Assembly: GCA_030686995.1 (NCBI GenBank)
Contig: CM060684.1
Span: 10,479,897 to 10,543,896 of the forward strand
Reading direction: 5' to 3'
From: Artemisia argyi
Taxonomy: Eukaryota > Streptophyta > Magnoliopsida > Asterales > Asteraceae
Length of the DNA stretch: 64,000 bases
Positions 34,201-43,922 of this stretch are shown piece by piece; position 1 is the stretch's first letter, and each line of letters opens with the position of its first letter. The notes beneath the pieces are model-generated. The model was not told the origin of the DNA and did no database searches. It was given only the letters and a program-made list of their open reading frames with translations. The position numbers and the translations under genes are program-made.

Positions 34201-34822
34201 TAGAAATTTGTTTTTCAATAAAGATTTGAAGAAATCTTAGATATAGCAAATAAGCACCATCTTCAACACCTTTAATCAACCCAGCCAATATCATTTTTGA
34301 AAAATTAAATGGTTGACCTTTGCACAGACATATCATTGCAGAAGCAATGGTAGTACTGAACTCATGCCACCCAGATGTTTTAGGACTCAAACAATGAAGG
34401 AATAGATGTATCAAAAACTTGTATTGAGGACAGAGGAGAGCTTTTTGAAATTTTAAATTTGTATGTTTCCCCTTATATCCCAATTCTTTTAAACCAACGA
34501 AAATAGCATCATTGGCAAGGCAAGTGGTCTCTGTTTCATCATCTAAGAGAAGAAATTCCCTTATTGATGATTCAGTTACACAAACCTTTTGCCCATCAAC
34601 AAAAGCACTGACATGTTTTTCCCCATTCATAGTTTTGATTTTGGCAGTAAACCAAAACTGTTTGATGTAGGAAACATATATAGTAGGGTTCACAGTGAGT
34701 GCATACCTAAGAGAAGTAGCATTCAAAAACTTTACCATGTCTGTGAAACCTTCTGGGACTAACTCTTCATTCAAAACAACCACACTGTTGTGTTGCTCAA
34801 CCCAGGTACGTGATAGCTCCAT
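31271..34822 (-). CDS. Copia third ORF, 1183 aa, function unknown
   Basis: An intact frame with an ATG start lies after pol and before the 3' LTR, the slot used by env-like ORFs in some copia elements. Residues 1-210 are a conserved-looking domain (FTDMVKFLNATSLRYALTVN, PTIYVSYIKQFWFTAKIKT, TESSIREFLLLDDE) that I recall from many Asteraceae proteins, often mis-annotated as xylulose kinase. Residues about 270-700 are low complexity, rich in Ser/Asp/Ala/Val, with two near-identical SPLGPGxTGRSDE segments and a heptad-like stretch. Near residue 930 is a basic run (KKKKRKIGEG), a possible nuclear signal. The C-terminal ~200 residues look folded (DREDVEDLWKLYKAKFG). I see no signal peptide or membrane segment, so a true envelope role is unlikely. 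Confidence 0.85.
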   Translation of the reverse strand: MELSRTWVEQHNSVVVLNEELVPEGFTDMVKFLNATSLRYALTVNPTIYVSYIKQFWFTAKIKTMNGEKHVSAFVDGQKVCVTESSIREFLLLDDETETTCLANDAIFVGLKELGYKGKHTNLKFQKALLCPQYKFLIHLFLHCLSPKTSGWHEFSTTIASAMICLCKGQPFNFSKMILAGLIKGVEDGAYLLYLRFLQIFIEKQISKTRTHIAEYDAPKLASRTFTFLNKHGKGFSGAHTNLTSFMEQIVHNNQGEGSGNPTDSHHTPNLITSVTQPTKQYSRRKTKKNTNLPQDSVSMAVPDEVVLGDGEDMLARAVTTASSLAAEQDSDNIIKTQTKATSREKDSYEFASQDGNPSQMENIGGSDDQTRFDAEFLSQDSPLGPGHTGRSDEDRPVTHELTDPLVHDDNVNDSPLGPGNTGRSDETTMQLIKELTATCTALGLRCESLEDKVLTLSDVVAGQAKVITKMRTQIKSFKKSRSSTSLKRLKKVGTTQVVSSSEPSTHLEEDASKQGRKEIVMDSGEVNLEKVDNVQDMDAGLVSGEVPVIEDMDSPQNDEDFVVADKSGNEVVMEKVVDAQEKVDNVLKTSVENTAIDDSTAAKNVDGSAASGIVNAAEVQDSAAGSMDNAAAEAMVLLSKKTAADTHTPQLSTPSLSQPITTTSITSAIRKPQKGITIREPAATQKKTITSSSTDKGKGKQVDVQRWIYKGVDFTDVPFDSWPKPLQVEHDEAAAIKAQEAINLEDQQLAEKEAEGLRMYDEWDDEKIRIAADIELNKLIKIEENEVPNFNVQSWFSNFASNKRKENAAARRKVKVFKGPTVKQQRKEYERYLKNMGGSTLVQLKAYSDKEVFDLYQQTKRRTDTFYNMGCAEDLEQIAQMNKKLVPEKIAEAEQIQEAYVVEKLESDATKITSSVQGDKRKGVVQKSIAKKKKRKIGEGSSSMPEGDMFQHDFDHIPAEHLKERLKVYTVVGKMEDPEVVDAKPLGVKYPIVKVTTGYDTNIGTFHDVQRSDGKSHRFLRFQQMLHYFDREDVEDLWKLYKAKFGAKKFDGKKYGIDQIDHVLTSSDNVLWRALKLMFEPSMDDSEWTEIADYKVRRWRLFQDSGVHMLTLGPITLYMLAEKDYPVVRYWNVVNQMVNSERTLKLQKDYDSDDQAFNLLSNYKRIVDQLNSQGMKCLEASS

Positions 34823-35239
34823 GAATTAGGTTTTAGTGAATTGGGGATTTGTGATTATTGGAATGATTAGGTGTAAGGGTTTGTGATAACTTCAATTTAG
34901 AACATATGAAAACCAATAATGAAGGTCAATTAGGTTTTAAACTGATGGATGAAAGTTACACATAGCACCCTCTTACTTACAACCGTAGCAGCAGAACCGT
35001 ATCATTCACAACTAGCAGCAGAGTGATAGAACTAGCAGCAGAGTGAACTGGAGCCAGCAGCATAGTTGACTATAGACCTTGGTCAACAAAATCATAACAA
35101 TTAATGCACATATCACTCCGTAATCCCTATAAAACCGGTCAGATCTTTTCCCCAAATTACGCAATCAAACCCTAATCACTTTCAAAAACGCCTCACACAC
35201 AATCAATACTATCCATCTTTACAATCATATCATCACACA
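34823..35239. other. Spacer between ORF3 and antisense ORF, with divergent-promoter look
   Basis: AGCAGCAG words at about 34987, 35014, 35034 and 35055 repeat the LTR motif. A TATAAAA box at 35129-35135 faces right, 105-111 bp before the antisense ATG. A CT/CA-rich, leader-like stretch follows. Confidence 0.55.
35129..35135 (+). promoter_or_regulatory. TATA box for the antisense ORF
   Basis: TATAAAA in the context CCCTATAAAACCGG, about 105 bp upstream of the ATG at 35240, with an untranslated-leader-like sequence between (AATCAAACCCTAATCAC...). Confidence 0.55.
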
Positions 35240-35761
35240 ATGAAATCAACACCCGAAATAATCAATATCTCTTCTGATTCATCATCAGATGATGATTCTC
35301 CAATGGAACCCTTTGTTCCACCCTTTCGTCCTCCAAGATTTGGTTGTAGAACCAAAGAACAAGCACGCAAGAGGAAGCATGATCTTCCAGTGTTTAAAGA
35401 TCTTCTCAACCTCAATCAGACTCCAAGCACCTCAAGAGGTAAACAACCGATGTCCCCTGAGGTCCCAGCATCATCAGAATCATCAGACGACCAAGCTTGG
35501 ACGTTTGTGCAACCACCTCCTCCAGTGCATCATCATCAATCTCCCTTCATCTTCACATCCTCAGATGAAGAGGAAGAAGAACCACCAACCAATCCACCAG
35601 CCACTCCTGAGAGGCCACAGTCTTCAAGGCCGAGGCCACAATCTTCAAGGGCGAGGTCACAACCATCCCCTGGTCTTTCACTTGGACCAACAAGACAAAA
35701 CCCTCCTCTCCCAAAGGATCGAGAGGTTGTGCTTGGGCTTCCATGCCCTAGGAAGATGTAG
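35240..35761 (+). CDS. Antisense ORF inside copia element, 173 aa, Pro/Ser-rich
   Basis: An intact ATG-to-stop frame runs against the direction of the element, between pol and ORF3. The protein starts with an acidic serine patch (IINISSDSSSDDDSP), then a short basic segment (KEQARKRKHDLP), and is otherwise Pro/Ser/Glu-rich with a triple RPQSSRxR repeat. It has no known domain and looks disordered. A TATA box precedes it, and AATGAATGAATGATAA after the stop could serve for polyadenylation. Antisense ORFs are known in some gypsy (Tat) elements such as maize Grande. I am not aware of a well-described case in this copia group, so expression needs proof. Confidence 0.55.
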   Translation: MKSTPEIINISSDSSSDDDSPMEPFVPPFRPPRFGCRTKEQARKRKHDLPVFKDLLNLNQTPSTSRGKQPMSPEVPASSESSDDQAWTFVQPPPPVHHHQSPFIFTSSDEEEEEPPTNPPATPERPQSSRPRPQSSRARSQPSPGLSLGPTRQNPPLPKDREVVLGLPCPRKM

Positions 35762-36058
35762 GTGGTAGGTTAGGATGTTTTTGTGTTTTGTCAGTTGATG
35801 TATGATCTTTGTACTTGTGGAATGAATGAATGATAAGATCTTTCTTGTTTAATTGCTTGTTAATCACCATTCATATATCTGCAAAATGTTAGACCAAACA
35901 CCACAAAACAAACAACCAATATATGTACTAGCAGTAGAGTTAGAAAATCAATGAGCAGCATAGTACAGTATATCTCAAACATATACACATCAACAAGCAG
36001 CAGAATAACAAGCAGCACATGCATTACAAACTTTAACAAAAACAAAGAGATAAGTTTT
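35762..36058. other. Spacer between pol and antisense ORF
   Basis: Non-coding. It carries AGCAGTAG / AGCAGC words near 35931, 35954, 35996 and 36010, again echoing the LTR motif. Confidence 0.5.
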
Positions 36059-39000
36059 TCAAAGATTTATCATACCAATGTTTGCAATTAAAAATTGAAA
36101 CCTCCCCACATCAAAATGTTTAGTGAGAAGATCAGCAACATTGTTATCAGTATGAATTTTAACAATTTGAATCAACTTCTTTTCATAGCAATCCCTTATA
36201 AAGTGATGCCTTATCTCAATATGTTTTGTTTTAGAATGAAACACTGGATTTTTAATTATGCAAAGTGTGCTGTTGTTATCAATATGGATTTTAGTATTCA
36301 TGAAATTGTACCCATAATCTAATAATTGATTCTGCATCCATAAGACTTGTCCACAACAACTTGAAGCAGCCACATACTCAGCTTCTGTTGTTGAATTAGC
36401 CACCACTGTTTGCTTCTTGCATTGCCATGACACCAACCTGCTTCCAAGAAATTGACAACCCCCTGTTGTAGACTTTCTATCCAAAGAAGCTCCAGCATAA
36501 TCACTATCTGAGTAGGATACCAAATCAAATGGTGAATCCTTAGGATACCAAAGGCCCAATTTTGGTTGATACCTCAGATATCTAAAAATTCTCTTCACTG
36601 CATTGAGATGTGATTCCTTGGGACACACTTGAAATCTTGCACAGGCACACACTGCAAACATAATATCAGGCCTTGATGCAGTAAGATACATCAATGATCC
36701 AATCATAGACCTGTACAAGTGTATATCCACTTCCTTTCCATGTTCATCCTTCAGCAATGGTTTATCCTTTTCCATGGTAGTCTTGGCAGGCTTAGTATCT
36801 TCAAATCCAAACTTCTTCAAAATGTCATTGACATACTTATCTTGACTTATAAAAATGCCATTTTCTTTCTGTGTAACTTGCAGACCTAAGAAGAAGGTGA
36901 GTTCTCCCATTGAACTCATAGCAAACTTATCCTTCATAAGCTTCTCAAAACTAACACACATAGCTTTGTTTGTAGACCCAAAGATGATGTCATCAACATA
37001 AATTTGAACCAGCAAAATATCATCCTTTTGTCTTTTGAGAAACAAAGTTTTATCAATCTTGCCCCTGCTGAATCCAGACTCTAGCAAGTAGGTTGACAAG
37101 GTGTCATACCAAGCTCTAGGAGCTTGATGTAGACCATACATTGCTTTATTGACCTTGTAGACTTTGTCAGGATAATCAGGGTCTTCAAAGCCTGGTGGTT
37201 GAGCCACATAAACTTCCTCAGTAATGGTCCCATACAGAAAAGCACTCTTCACATCCATTTGATACACTACAAAGTCTTTGTATGAAGCATAAGCCAAGAA
37301 CAGTCTAATAGCCTCTATTCTTGCCACTGGTGCAAATACTTCATCATAATCAAGGCCTTCTTGTTGTGTGTATCCCTGTGCTACTAACCTGGCCTTATTT
37401 CTTATGACAATTCCTCTCTCATCTCTTTTGCATCTGAAAACCCATTTTGTGCCAATCACTCTTTTACCATTTGGCAGTTCAACCAAAGTCCATACTTCTT
37501 GCAGCTTGAATTGTAAAAGCTCATCTTGCATTGCTTCTACCCAACTTGCTTCTTGTAAGGCTTTGTAAGTGTTTTTGGGTTCAATTTGAGAAAGAAAACA
37601 TGCAAACAGGCAATTTTGAAGATCTTTATGACTATTTCTTTGATGCAGAGATCTGGCAAAGAAACTTTGATGTTGAAGATCTTTCAAGGCTTTAGTCATC
37701 TGCCTAGTTTGAATGGATGAGTGTGGATCACTTAAGATTTGATCTTTTGGATGATCCTTGTGTATTCTTGTGGTAGGTGTAGGACTAACAGGAATATTGA
37801 ATTCCAAATTAGTATAATCAGCAGCAGCTCCAAATAACATACCATCAAGTGCATCATTGTCTGTGTCATAATAGATATTCTCAAGATCAGGCATGTTTGG
37901 ATCATCAGGATAGATAGTGTCATCAATAGATCTACCCTGAGTGTCCAAATTAGGAGACAAGGAAGTAGCAGTAGAGTTAGTGAGCTTAGAAGCAGAATGT
38001 GGTGAAGCAGTAGTTGTATCTTTTGGCCTAGCAGTAGAGTCATCTGAGTCAGCAGTAGAGTCTTCTGGCTCAGCAGTAGAGTCTTCTGGCTGTTTAGGAG
38101 AGACATCAACAACTACCTTGGGAACTTCAGGAGTTTCTTTTTCTGCTTCATTAGGTATGACAATACCTTCTTCAGTTTCCATAGGTGTTTCATGAGAAAC
38201 AACATCATCTGGAGAGCTTTGTTCCTTCTGAAAAGGTACAAAGGTTGGACCAATCTTCAATTTCTCAATCACAACAAACACTTCCTGTGGTTTATCAACA
38301 CTGGCAATGACAGGAACATAGTTCATTGTTTTAGCAAGAATATCAACATCAAATAACCATTCTGGTCCCTTCCCTGCAGTATTATATGTGTTTTCACTAA
38401 ACTTGATATGCAGATTCTCCTCCACATGTTTGGTTCTTTTATTATATACCCTGAAGGCTTTACTATTTATAGAGTAACCAACCAAATTTCCTTCATCAGC
38501 TTTTTCATCAAATTTGCCTAGCTGATCCTTTGTGTTTAAGATAGTAACAGGACATCCAAATGGTTTGAGAAAATCAATCATTGGTTTCTTTCCATGAAAT
38601 AGCTCATATGGAGTTTTGTTATGAGGCTTGACTACCTTACTTCTGTTTTGCACAAAACATGCAGTGTTCACAGCTTCAGCCCAAAAAGGTACAGGTAGTT
38701 TTGAATCAGATAGCATAGTCCTTGCAGCCTCAATAAGTGTCCTGTTTCTTCTTTCTGCAACACCATTTTGTTGTGGAGTTCTTGCTACACTGTATTGTCT
38801 TAGTATTCCTTTTCCCACACAAAATTGGTTCATCTCACTGTTCTTGAATTCAGTACCATTGTCACATCTGATAATCTTTACCTTGTGATTGTGCAGGTTT
38901 TCAACTCTTGTAATGAAAGCTTTGAGTACTCCTGGAGTTTCATCTTTGGTTGCAAGAAAGAATACCCAAGTAAACCTGCTAAAGTCATCAGTGACAACCA

Positions 39001-39718
39001 AACAATATGACTTTTTGTTCAGACTTTTGACAAATACAGGCCCAAATAAATCCATGTGTAGCAAGTGTAGTGGCACAGTATTTGTGTTTACTGTCTTGGA
39101 CTTGAAAGAAACTCTGTGTTGTTTACCCTTTTGACATGCAACACAAGTTTCACAATTCTCAAAAATCTTTGTAGGCATGCCTCTCACAAGATTTCCTTTC
39201 ACCAACTTGTTCATAGTCTTGTAGTTCAGATGTCCCAGTCTTCTATGCCATAATTTGGACTCATCAATGGTGGCCTTTGCAATTAGACAAGTCAAAGCCC
39301 TCTTAGGAATAATGTTCTTAATATGGTCACTGTATATATTTTCCTTTCTAGGAACCTTCAATAACACAGATTTGTCATCTGGTAATTGAAAATCAGGAGA
39401 AAGAATCATACACTCAGTGTCTGTAAAAAGAACAAAATTCTTTTTGTCACACATTTGTGAGACACTAAAAAGGTTAAACTTAAGTCCTTTCACAAGAAGC
39501 ACTCTCTCAAAGTCCAAATTTCCAGTTCTTAATGTTCCAATTCCAACAATCTTTCCACCTTTTGGATCATTCCCAAAAGCTACATAACCACCATCAAAAG
39601 CCTCAAGATCTTCAAGTTGAGACTCATCACCAGTCATGTGTCCAGAACATCCACTGTCAACAATAACCATATCCTTAAGCTCATCCAGTAGATTGACCTG
39701 CACATGAAAAATAGAGAA
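36059..39718 (-). CDS. Copia pol: protease, integrase, reverse transcriptase, RNase H
   Basis: An uninterrupted frame of about 1215 residues. In order: protease active site [11 protein letters not shown] (near residue 16), integrase HHCC finger ([11 protein letters not shown] ... [13 protein letters not shown], about 150-190), DDE core ([29 protein letters not shown]; about 215-320), a Ser/Thr/Asp-rich variable linker (about 470-680) with DSTA repeats, RT ([12 protein letters not shown] to YVDDIIFGS, about 735-960) and RNase H ([22 protein letters not shown]; about 1060-1190). All catalytic residues I checked are present. The first in-frame ATG is internal, so translation must come from gag by a frame change near 39715-39725. 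Ty1/copia, close to elements abundant in Asteraceae. Confidence 0.93.
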   Translation of the reverse strand, partial: FSIFHVQVNLLDELKDMVIVDSGCSGHMTGDESQLEDLEAFDGGYVAFGNDPKGGKIVGIGTLRTGNLDFERVLLVKGLKFNLFSVSQMCDKKNFVLFTDTECMILSPDFQLPDDKSVLLKVPRKENIYSDHIKNIIPKRALTCLIAKATIDESKLWHRRLGHLNYKTMNKLVKGNLVRGMPTKIFENCETCVACQKGKQHRVSFKSKTVNTNTVPLHLLHMDLFGPVFVKSLNKKSYCLVVTDDFSRFTWVFFLATKDETPGVLKAFITRVENLHNHKVKIIRCDNGTEFKNSEMNQFCVGKGILRQYSVARTPQQNGVAERRNRTLIEAARTMLSDSKLPVPFWAEAVNTACFVQNRSKVVKPHNKTPYELFHGKKPMIDFLKPFGCPVTILNTKDQLGKFDEKADEGNLVGYSINSKAFRVYNKRTKHVEENLHIKFSENTYNTAGKGPEWLFDVDILAKTMNYVPVIASVDKPQEVFVVIEKLKIGPTFVPFQKEQSSPDDVVSHETPMETEEGIVIPNEAEKETPEVPKVVVDVSPKQPEDSTAEPEDSTADSDDSTARPKDTTTASPHSASKLTNSTATSLSPNLDTQGRSIDDTIYPDDPNMPDLENIYYDTDNDALDGMLFGAAADYTNLEFNIPVSPTPTTRIHKDHPKDQILSDPHSSIQTRQMTKALKDLQHQSFFARSLHQRNSHKDLQNCLFACFLSQIEPKNTYKALQEASWVEAMQDELLQFKLQEVWTLVELPNGKRVIGTKWVFRCKRDERGIVIRNKARLVAQGYTQQEGLDYDEVFAPVARIEAIRLFLAYASYKDFVVYQMDVKSAFLYGTITEEVYVAQPPGFEDPDYPDKVYKVNKAMYGLHQAPRAWYDTLSTYLLESGFSRGKIDKTLFLKRQKDDILLVQIYVDDIIFGSTNKAMCVSFEKLMKDKFAMSSMGELTFFLGLQVTQKENGIFISQDKYVNDILKKFGFEDTKPAKTTMEKDKPLLKDEHGKEVDIHLYRSMIGSLMYLTASRPDIMFAVCACARFQVCPKESHLNAVKRIFRYLRYQPKLGLWYPKDSPFDLVSYSDSDYAGASLDRKSTTGGCQFLGSRLVSWQCKKQTVVANSTTEAEYVAASSCCGQVLWMQNQLLDYGYNFMNTKIHIDNNSTLCIIKNPVFHSKTKHIEIRHHFIRDCYEKKLIQIVKIHTDNNVADLLTKHFDVGRFQFLIANIGMINL

Positions 39719-39719
39719 A

Positions 39720-40358
39720 TCAGTTTCTCTTGATGACCCAAGCCATTACTGACTTGGATCTGCCCTGTGCATCAGTATAATCAAATTTCTTTAAATCACT
39801 TGATGCACTGCTATTCTTGGAAACATTATTTGAAACATTTGATTTTGGTTTCCAAGTCCAGCAAGCTGAGGCCTTAACAGCATAAAAGTGATTACCAACA
39901 ACTGTATTTGGAAGATGTTTTGGCTCAGAAGTAGAAAGTTTTGTACTAGCAGCAGGTTGCTTGCTACCAGTAGAGTGCATACTAGCAGCAGAATGCTTAC
40001 TAGCAGTAGAGCCATTAGAAGAACTAGTTGTTGATTTGAAAACACCTTTTGGTTTGGCAGCATAAATTGATCTAGTAGCACCAGATCTCAACAAAACAGC
40101 TCTAGGAATCATGTTTCTATTAGGATGAGGGTGAGTTTGTTTTGTAACATATTTGTGATTCACCCTTGTGTATTGATTCCAAACAGGTTTTTGGTTCTGA
40201 GGACATCTACCAATCAAGTGATCAAAACTACCACACTTATAACAAGCCTTCTTTTGTAATTCAAACTGGTCACCTAATCTCTGTGAAACTAGGTTGTTGA
40301 AGTTTCTTTGGTTCCCTCTAGGCTTATTATCAATACATCTCAATTGTTCTCTAGACAC
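39720..40358 (-). pseudogene. Copia gag, C-terminal part in a shifted frame
   Basis: Reads SREQLRCIDNKPRGNQRNFN, then a second zinc knuckle CYKCGSFDHLIGRC, and a Ser/Ala/Thr-rich tail (SKHSAASMHSTGS), ending AWVIKRN. It overlaps the upstream gag frame by 19 bp in a different phase and has no ATG at the join. It either results from a one-base indel or depends on frameshifting. The tail is encoded by the same AGCAG-type words that fill the LTR. Confidence 0.75.
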
Positions 40359-42325
40359 CTCATCTTATTCCCTAACACAGGCTTGACAAACTTAATATGT
40401 TCTACCTTAGGTTTAACCTGAGTAGGAATCTCTTCCTTTTTAACTGTTTGTTTTGGTTGAACCTGTTCTTCTTCACTTTCACTATCAGAATACCATTCTT
40501 CAATAATTGGAGCCTCAGAAAACTTTCTAGACTCAACCTTAGGTTTTTCTATAGTACTTGTGCTACTTTCACCTACAGGTTTTTCAATTTCTAGCTCACT
40601 AATGAAGGATAGCTCTTTGCCTGGTGGAGCAAAAGCAATTTTGGCTGGAGGAGCCACTTCATTATATCCAATTCCACTGCCTTTTCTCATCAAGGTGCTC
40701 TCTATAGACTTATTTACCATATCAGAAGCAAATTGTTGTTTCTTTACTCTTACTACATGTTTTTCTTTTTCAGCAAGAGCAGCTTCTTTTTCTTTTTCAG
40801 CTTCTTCTAACTTATTTTTAAGAACTTCTACTTCACTATTTTTCTTAAAAATTTCTATATCTCTGAGATTAAGTTGTTCTACATATTCCTTTTCACACTC
40901 TTTGAGATATTCGAACCTTCTCTCAACATTTTGAATACCTACTTTATAACCTAAGTTATCAAGTTTTAGATGTTCAACTTCTCTATTTAAACTCTCATTC
41001 CTAGCCTTAAGAACTTCTATAGTGTCAGAACAAGATTTAAAAGAACATCCAGATGATTCAGAATCATTAGATACCTCAGAGTCAGAGCCTGATGATGAAC
41101 CATATGCCATAAGTGCAAAGTTATGCATATTGGGTTGAACAGCAGCAACCAAAGAGAAATTTGGTTCTTCTTCAGCCATATCACTCCAGTCATATTCTCC
41201 CAGCCCATCACAAGCTACCATTGCAGACTTTGATTCTTCAGTATTCTTTGGAACTTCAGCATTCTTCTTTGGAGATCTACACTCTCTAGCAAAGTGTCCC
41301 TTCCTGTTGCAATTGTAGCATTCAATCTTAGACTTGTCAAACCCTGGACTCTCCTTAGCCTTGTATTTGACTTCTCTTCCAGTCTTTTTCCAGAACTTTC
41401 TTGCTCTTAAAGTCAACATTGCCATTTGCCATTTGAGATCAATTTCTTCAAGATCATCTGGATCAATATGATCCAAATCTTGATTTATAACATGTGATCT
41501 TATGGTTGTAGTAAGCTCAGCCAAGAATGCACATAAAGCAACATCACTGGTAGAAACCTTGTCATTTGAACTAGCAGCAGATCCAGATCCATCAGCAGTA
41601 GATACTCCATAAGCAGCAGCGTGAGTATCTTGTGTCTCTTTGGATTTTGAAGACACAAAAGCAAGGTTTTGTGTACTAGAAGATGAAGTAGAAGAAGTAG
41701 CCAATTCAGATTCATACACCCTTAAATTGTTGTAGAGGCTCTCCAACTTCATTGTTTCAAAGTCAGGCTTATTCCTCTACACCACTGTATGCATGCTCCA
41801 TTCAGGTGCAAGACTTCTTAGAAACTTGAGATTCACATCTTCCTGTGGAACAACATACCCAACAAGCTTTAGATGACTAACCAGTTGATTTAGCCTGTTG
41901 TATGTGCCAATTATCTTTTCTCCAGGTTCAGAAGTAAAGTTTTCAAACTGATGCTTCAACATATTCTTTCTGGACTTCTTAGTAGCATCATTCCCTCCAA
42001 ACCTGAATTCCACTGCATCCATTAATGCTTTTCCTGTTTCACAATCATCAAAGTCCATTTGAAATTCATTAGGTATTCCCATTAAGAGAATACTATGAGC
42101 CTTGATTTCCAGCTTCCTTGCTGCATTAGCTTCAGCAGACTTAATTGGAATCTCCTTGCCATCAGCACTCTTCTCAGGTTCAGAATCACCATTAATAATC
42201 ACATTCCACATGTTGAAGTCGATCATGCGAATGTATTGTCTGATCCTCCTCTTCCATAGCTCATACTCAGAAGGATTGAGCATAGGTACCCTTGAAGCAG
42301 TCACCATGTGAGTTTCATCACCCAT
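40340..42325 (-). pseudogene. Copia gag, main part, with one nonsense codon
   Basis: The ATG at 42325 gives MGDETHMVTASRVPMLNPSEY, then a gag domain (YELWKRRIRQYIRM ... HSILLMGIPNEF ... YNRLNQLVSHL). A TAG at 41777-41779 interrupts it in the context MHTVV-stop-RNKPD, where relatives carry Trp. The same frame continues with a zinc knuckle CYNCNRKGHFAREC near 41290 and a long coiled coil (REVEHLKLDNLGYKVGIQN, EVEVLKNKLEEAEKEKEAALAE), ending at 40340. The break is one transition, so gag is otherwise whole. Confidence 0.85.
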
Positions 42326-42399
42326 CTTAAGCAAACGATTTTGGAACAGCAAACTTTTAAAGAAACAAAATCTTCTTGATTATAACTTCTAGATCACAA

Positions 42400-42411
42400 G
42401 CTCTGATACCA
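42400..42411 (-). promoter_or_regulatory. Primer binding site of copia element (tRNA-iMet)
   Basis: The minus strand reads TGGTATCAGAGC, two bases from the 5' LTR end. Confidence 0.95.
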
Positions 42412-42413
42412 CT

Positions 42414-42888
42414 TGTTGATCCCAGTTGAGCTAATACGATCTTATATAGAAGTTAACTTAGACAAATACTTAAGCTTAAACGCGGAATATAAAAGCTTAA
42501 CTTAAGAAGATTAAGAATTCTCTTTCAACACTTCAATATTATTAATACGAGCACTCGATAATGCTAGGGTTTTACAACCTTGAAGTGAATAATAATACGT
42601 ACATAATCTAACCCTAGGATCCTCCTTTTATAGGCCAAGGAGTCCTACTAGGTTTACAATACCTTTCTCTACAAGATAAGAATAATCTAAATAGATAAAC
42701 TATACAAAGAATCTATTCCATAATTATCCTATCGTATACAATGCTAATCTCTTCAGCAGTAGTTTCACCAAGCAGCAGATAGTCTTCAGCAGCAGAGTCA
42801 TTAACACTAGCAGCAGTTTCATTGTAGCAGCAGTATTACTCAGCAGCAGAGTTTCATAGCAGCAGTGTCACTTGGTCAAAACCCAACA
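42414..42888 (-). mobile_element. 5' LTR of copia element (475 bp)
   Basis: Same sequence as 30733-31207 with no visible difference. It is flanked outside by GAAAC (42889-42893), matching the left target duplication. The whole element spans 30733-42888, 12.16 kb. Confidence 0.97.
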
Positions 42889-42893
42889 GAAAC
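42889..42893 (+). repeat. Target site duplication GAAAC, right copy
   Basis: Matches 30728-30732. Confidence 0.95.
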
Positions 42894-43922
42894 CCCTAGT
42901 ACACCCCTCCGAGCCTATCTTTTCGTTTCTAACTTTAAGCATCTTACTTAAAGGAAGAATTTGTTACACCCCACTTAAATGTACACCCAAATCGCCTTAG
43001 CCTTCCATGTATGCGCTCATTTTTAGTGCATTATTGTTATTTGTTAAACCCTAAGTTAACTTTCTAATTGATTACATGGTTGCTAAGTCGAGTCATATCA
43101 TTGTACATATTGTTTTGGGACTATTGGGACTCATGGGTAAGTACTTATTTTATGGAGTAATGGGGAAGAACATAATATATTACCCCCATATATACGTTAA
43201 TCTTAAAAGTGCTCCAAGTGTTTTGATTTTCTTAATTCGAGTCATTAGATTAGTTACTTGTAAAGTACGTAAAGATTCAAGTGTAAGGGGAACGTTTATA
43301 CCCCTATGATGTATTATTTTGGATGGTAGGGTAAGAGTGTATGCAAAAAAAAAAAAAAAAAAAAAAAAAAACATACGGACTACCATCCCGTTTTTATTCT
43401 ATGTTTATTTTATGTTTTTGTTATTTTTCATTTATTAGCTTAAGTCGAGTCTAGTCTTGGCTTAGCAACGCCATCTTGTACATGTAATTAACCAAGTTTG
43501 TTAACTCGCCACCAGTAAAATTTCCTTTATCCAACAAAACCGTGTAATTCATATCCCTATACCTAACGTTACAACCCTTTAAAAGACCTCTTTGATAGTT
43601 TATCCTAGGTGCTTACGCCATGTGGTGGAGGTTTGATCCTTTCCCAAGCCTATGGTAATCTATTTTGCTATGACAGGTAGTGAGAGATATCTTCCATTTC
43701 CATAATGTTATATTACTTTATTTCACCCGAGAGATGTGAGTATCTAAACACTATTTGTGAGGTGCTTGTGTATGACCTCCGTGCTTGTCTATTGGTCTTT
43801 AGTGGAACGATTATTTGTTGTAATTACTTTTATATTAGTGTTAAATGACCCCTAACTTGTCTTTCGAGTAGAATAAAAGCGCATTTGCTTGAGGACAAGC
43901 AAATCTCAAGTGTAAGGGTATA
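42894..43922 (+). other. Remaining 3' internal part of Athila-like element
   Basis: Non-coding. It contains an A27 tract framed by inverted repeats (43321-43388). It ends in a lineage-typical stretch, GCTTGAGGACAAGCAAATC then AAGTGTAAGGGTA (about 43890-43920), which is the likely polypurine tract directly before the 3' LTR. Confidence 0.65.
43321..43388 (+). repeat. Hairpin with A27 loop
   Basis: GGATGGTAG (43321-43329) pairs with CTACCATCC (43380-43388), and GTATG (43339-43343) with CATAC (43372-43376). The loop is a run of 27 A (43345-43371). Confidence 0.75.

Noticed and set aside
39703..39720. Intron between copia gag and pol suggested by TGCAG|GT
   Set aside because: The acceptor-like word has no matching donor I could find nearby, and the pol frame stays open upstream of it; a simple frame change explains the join.
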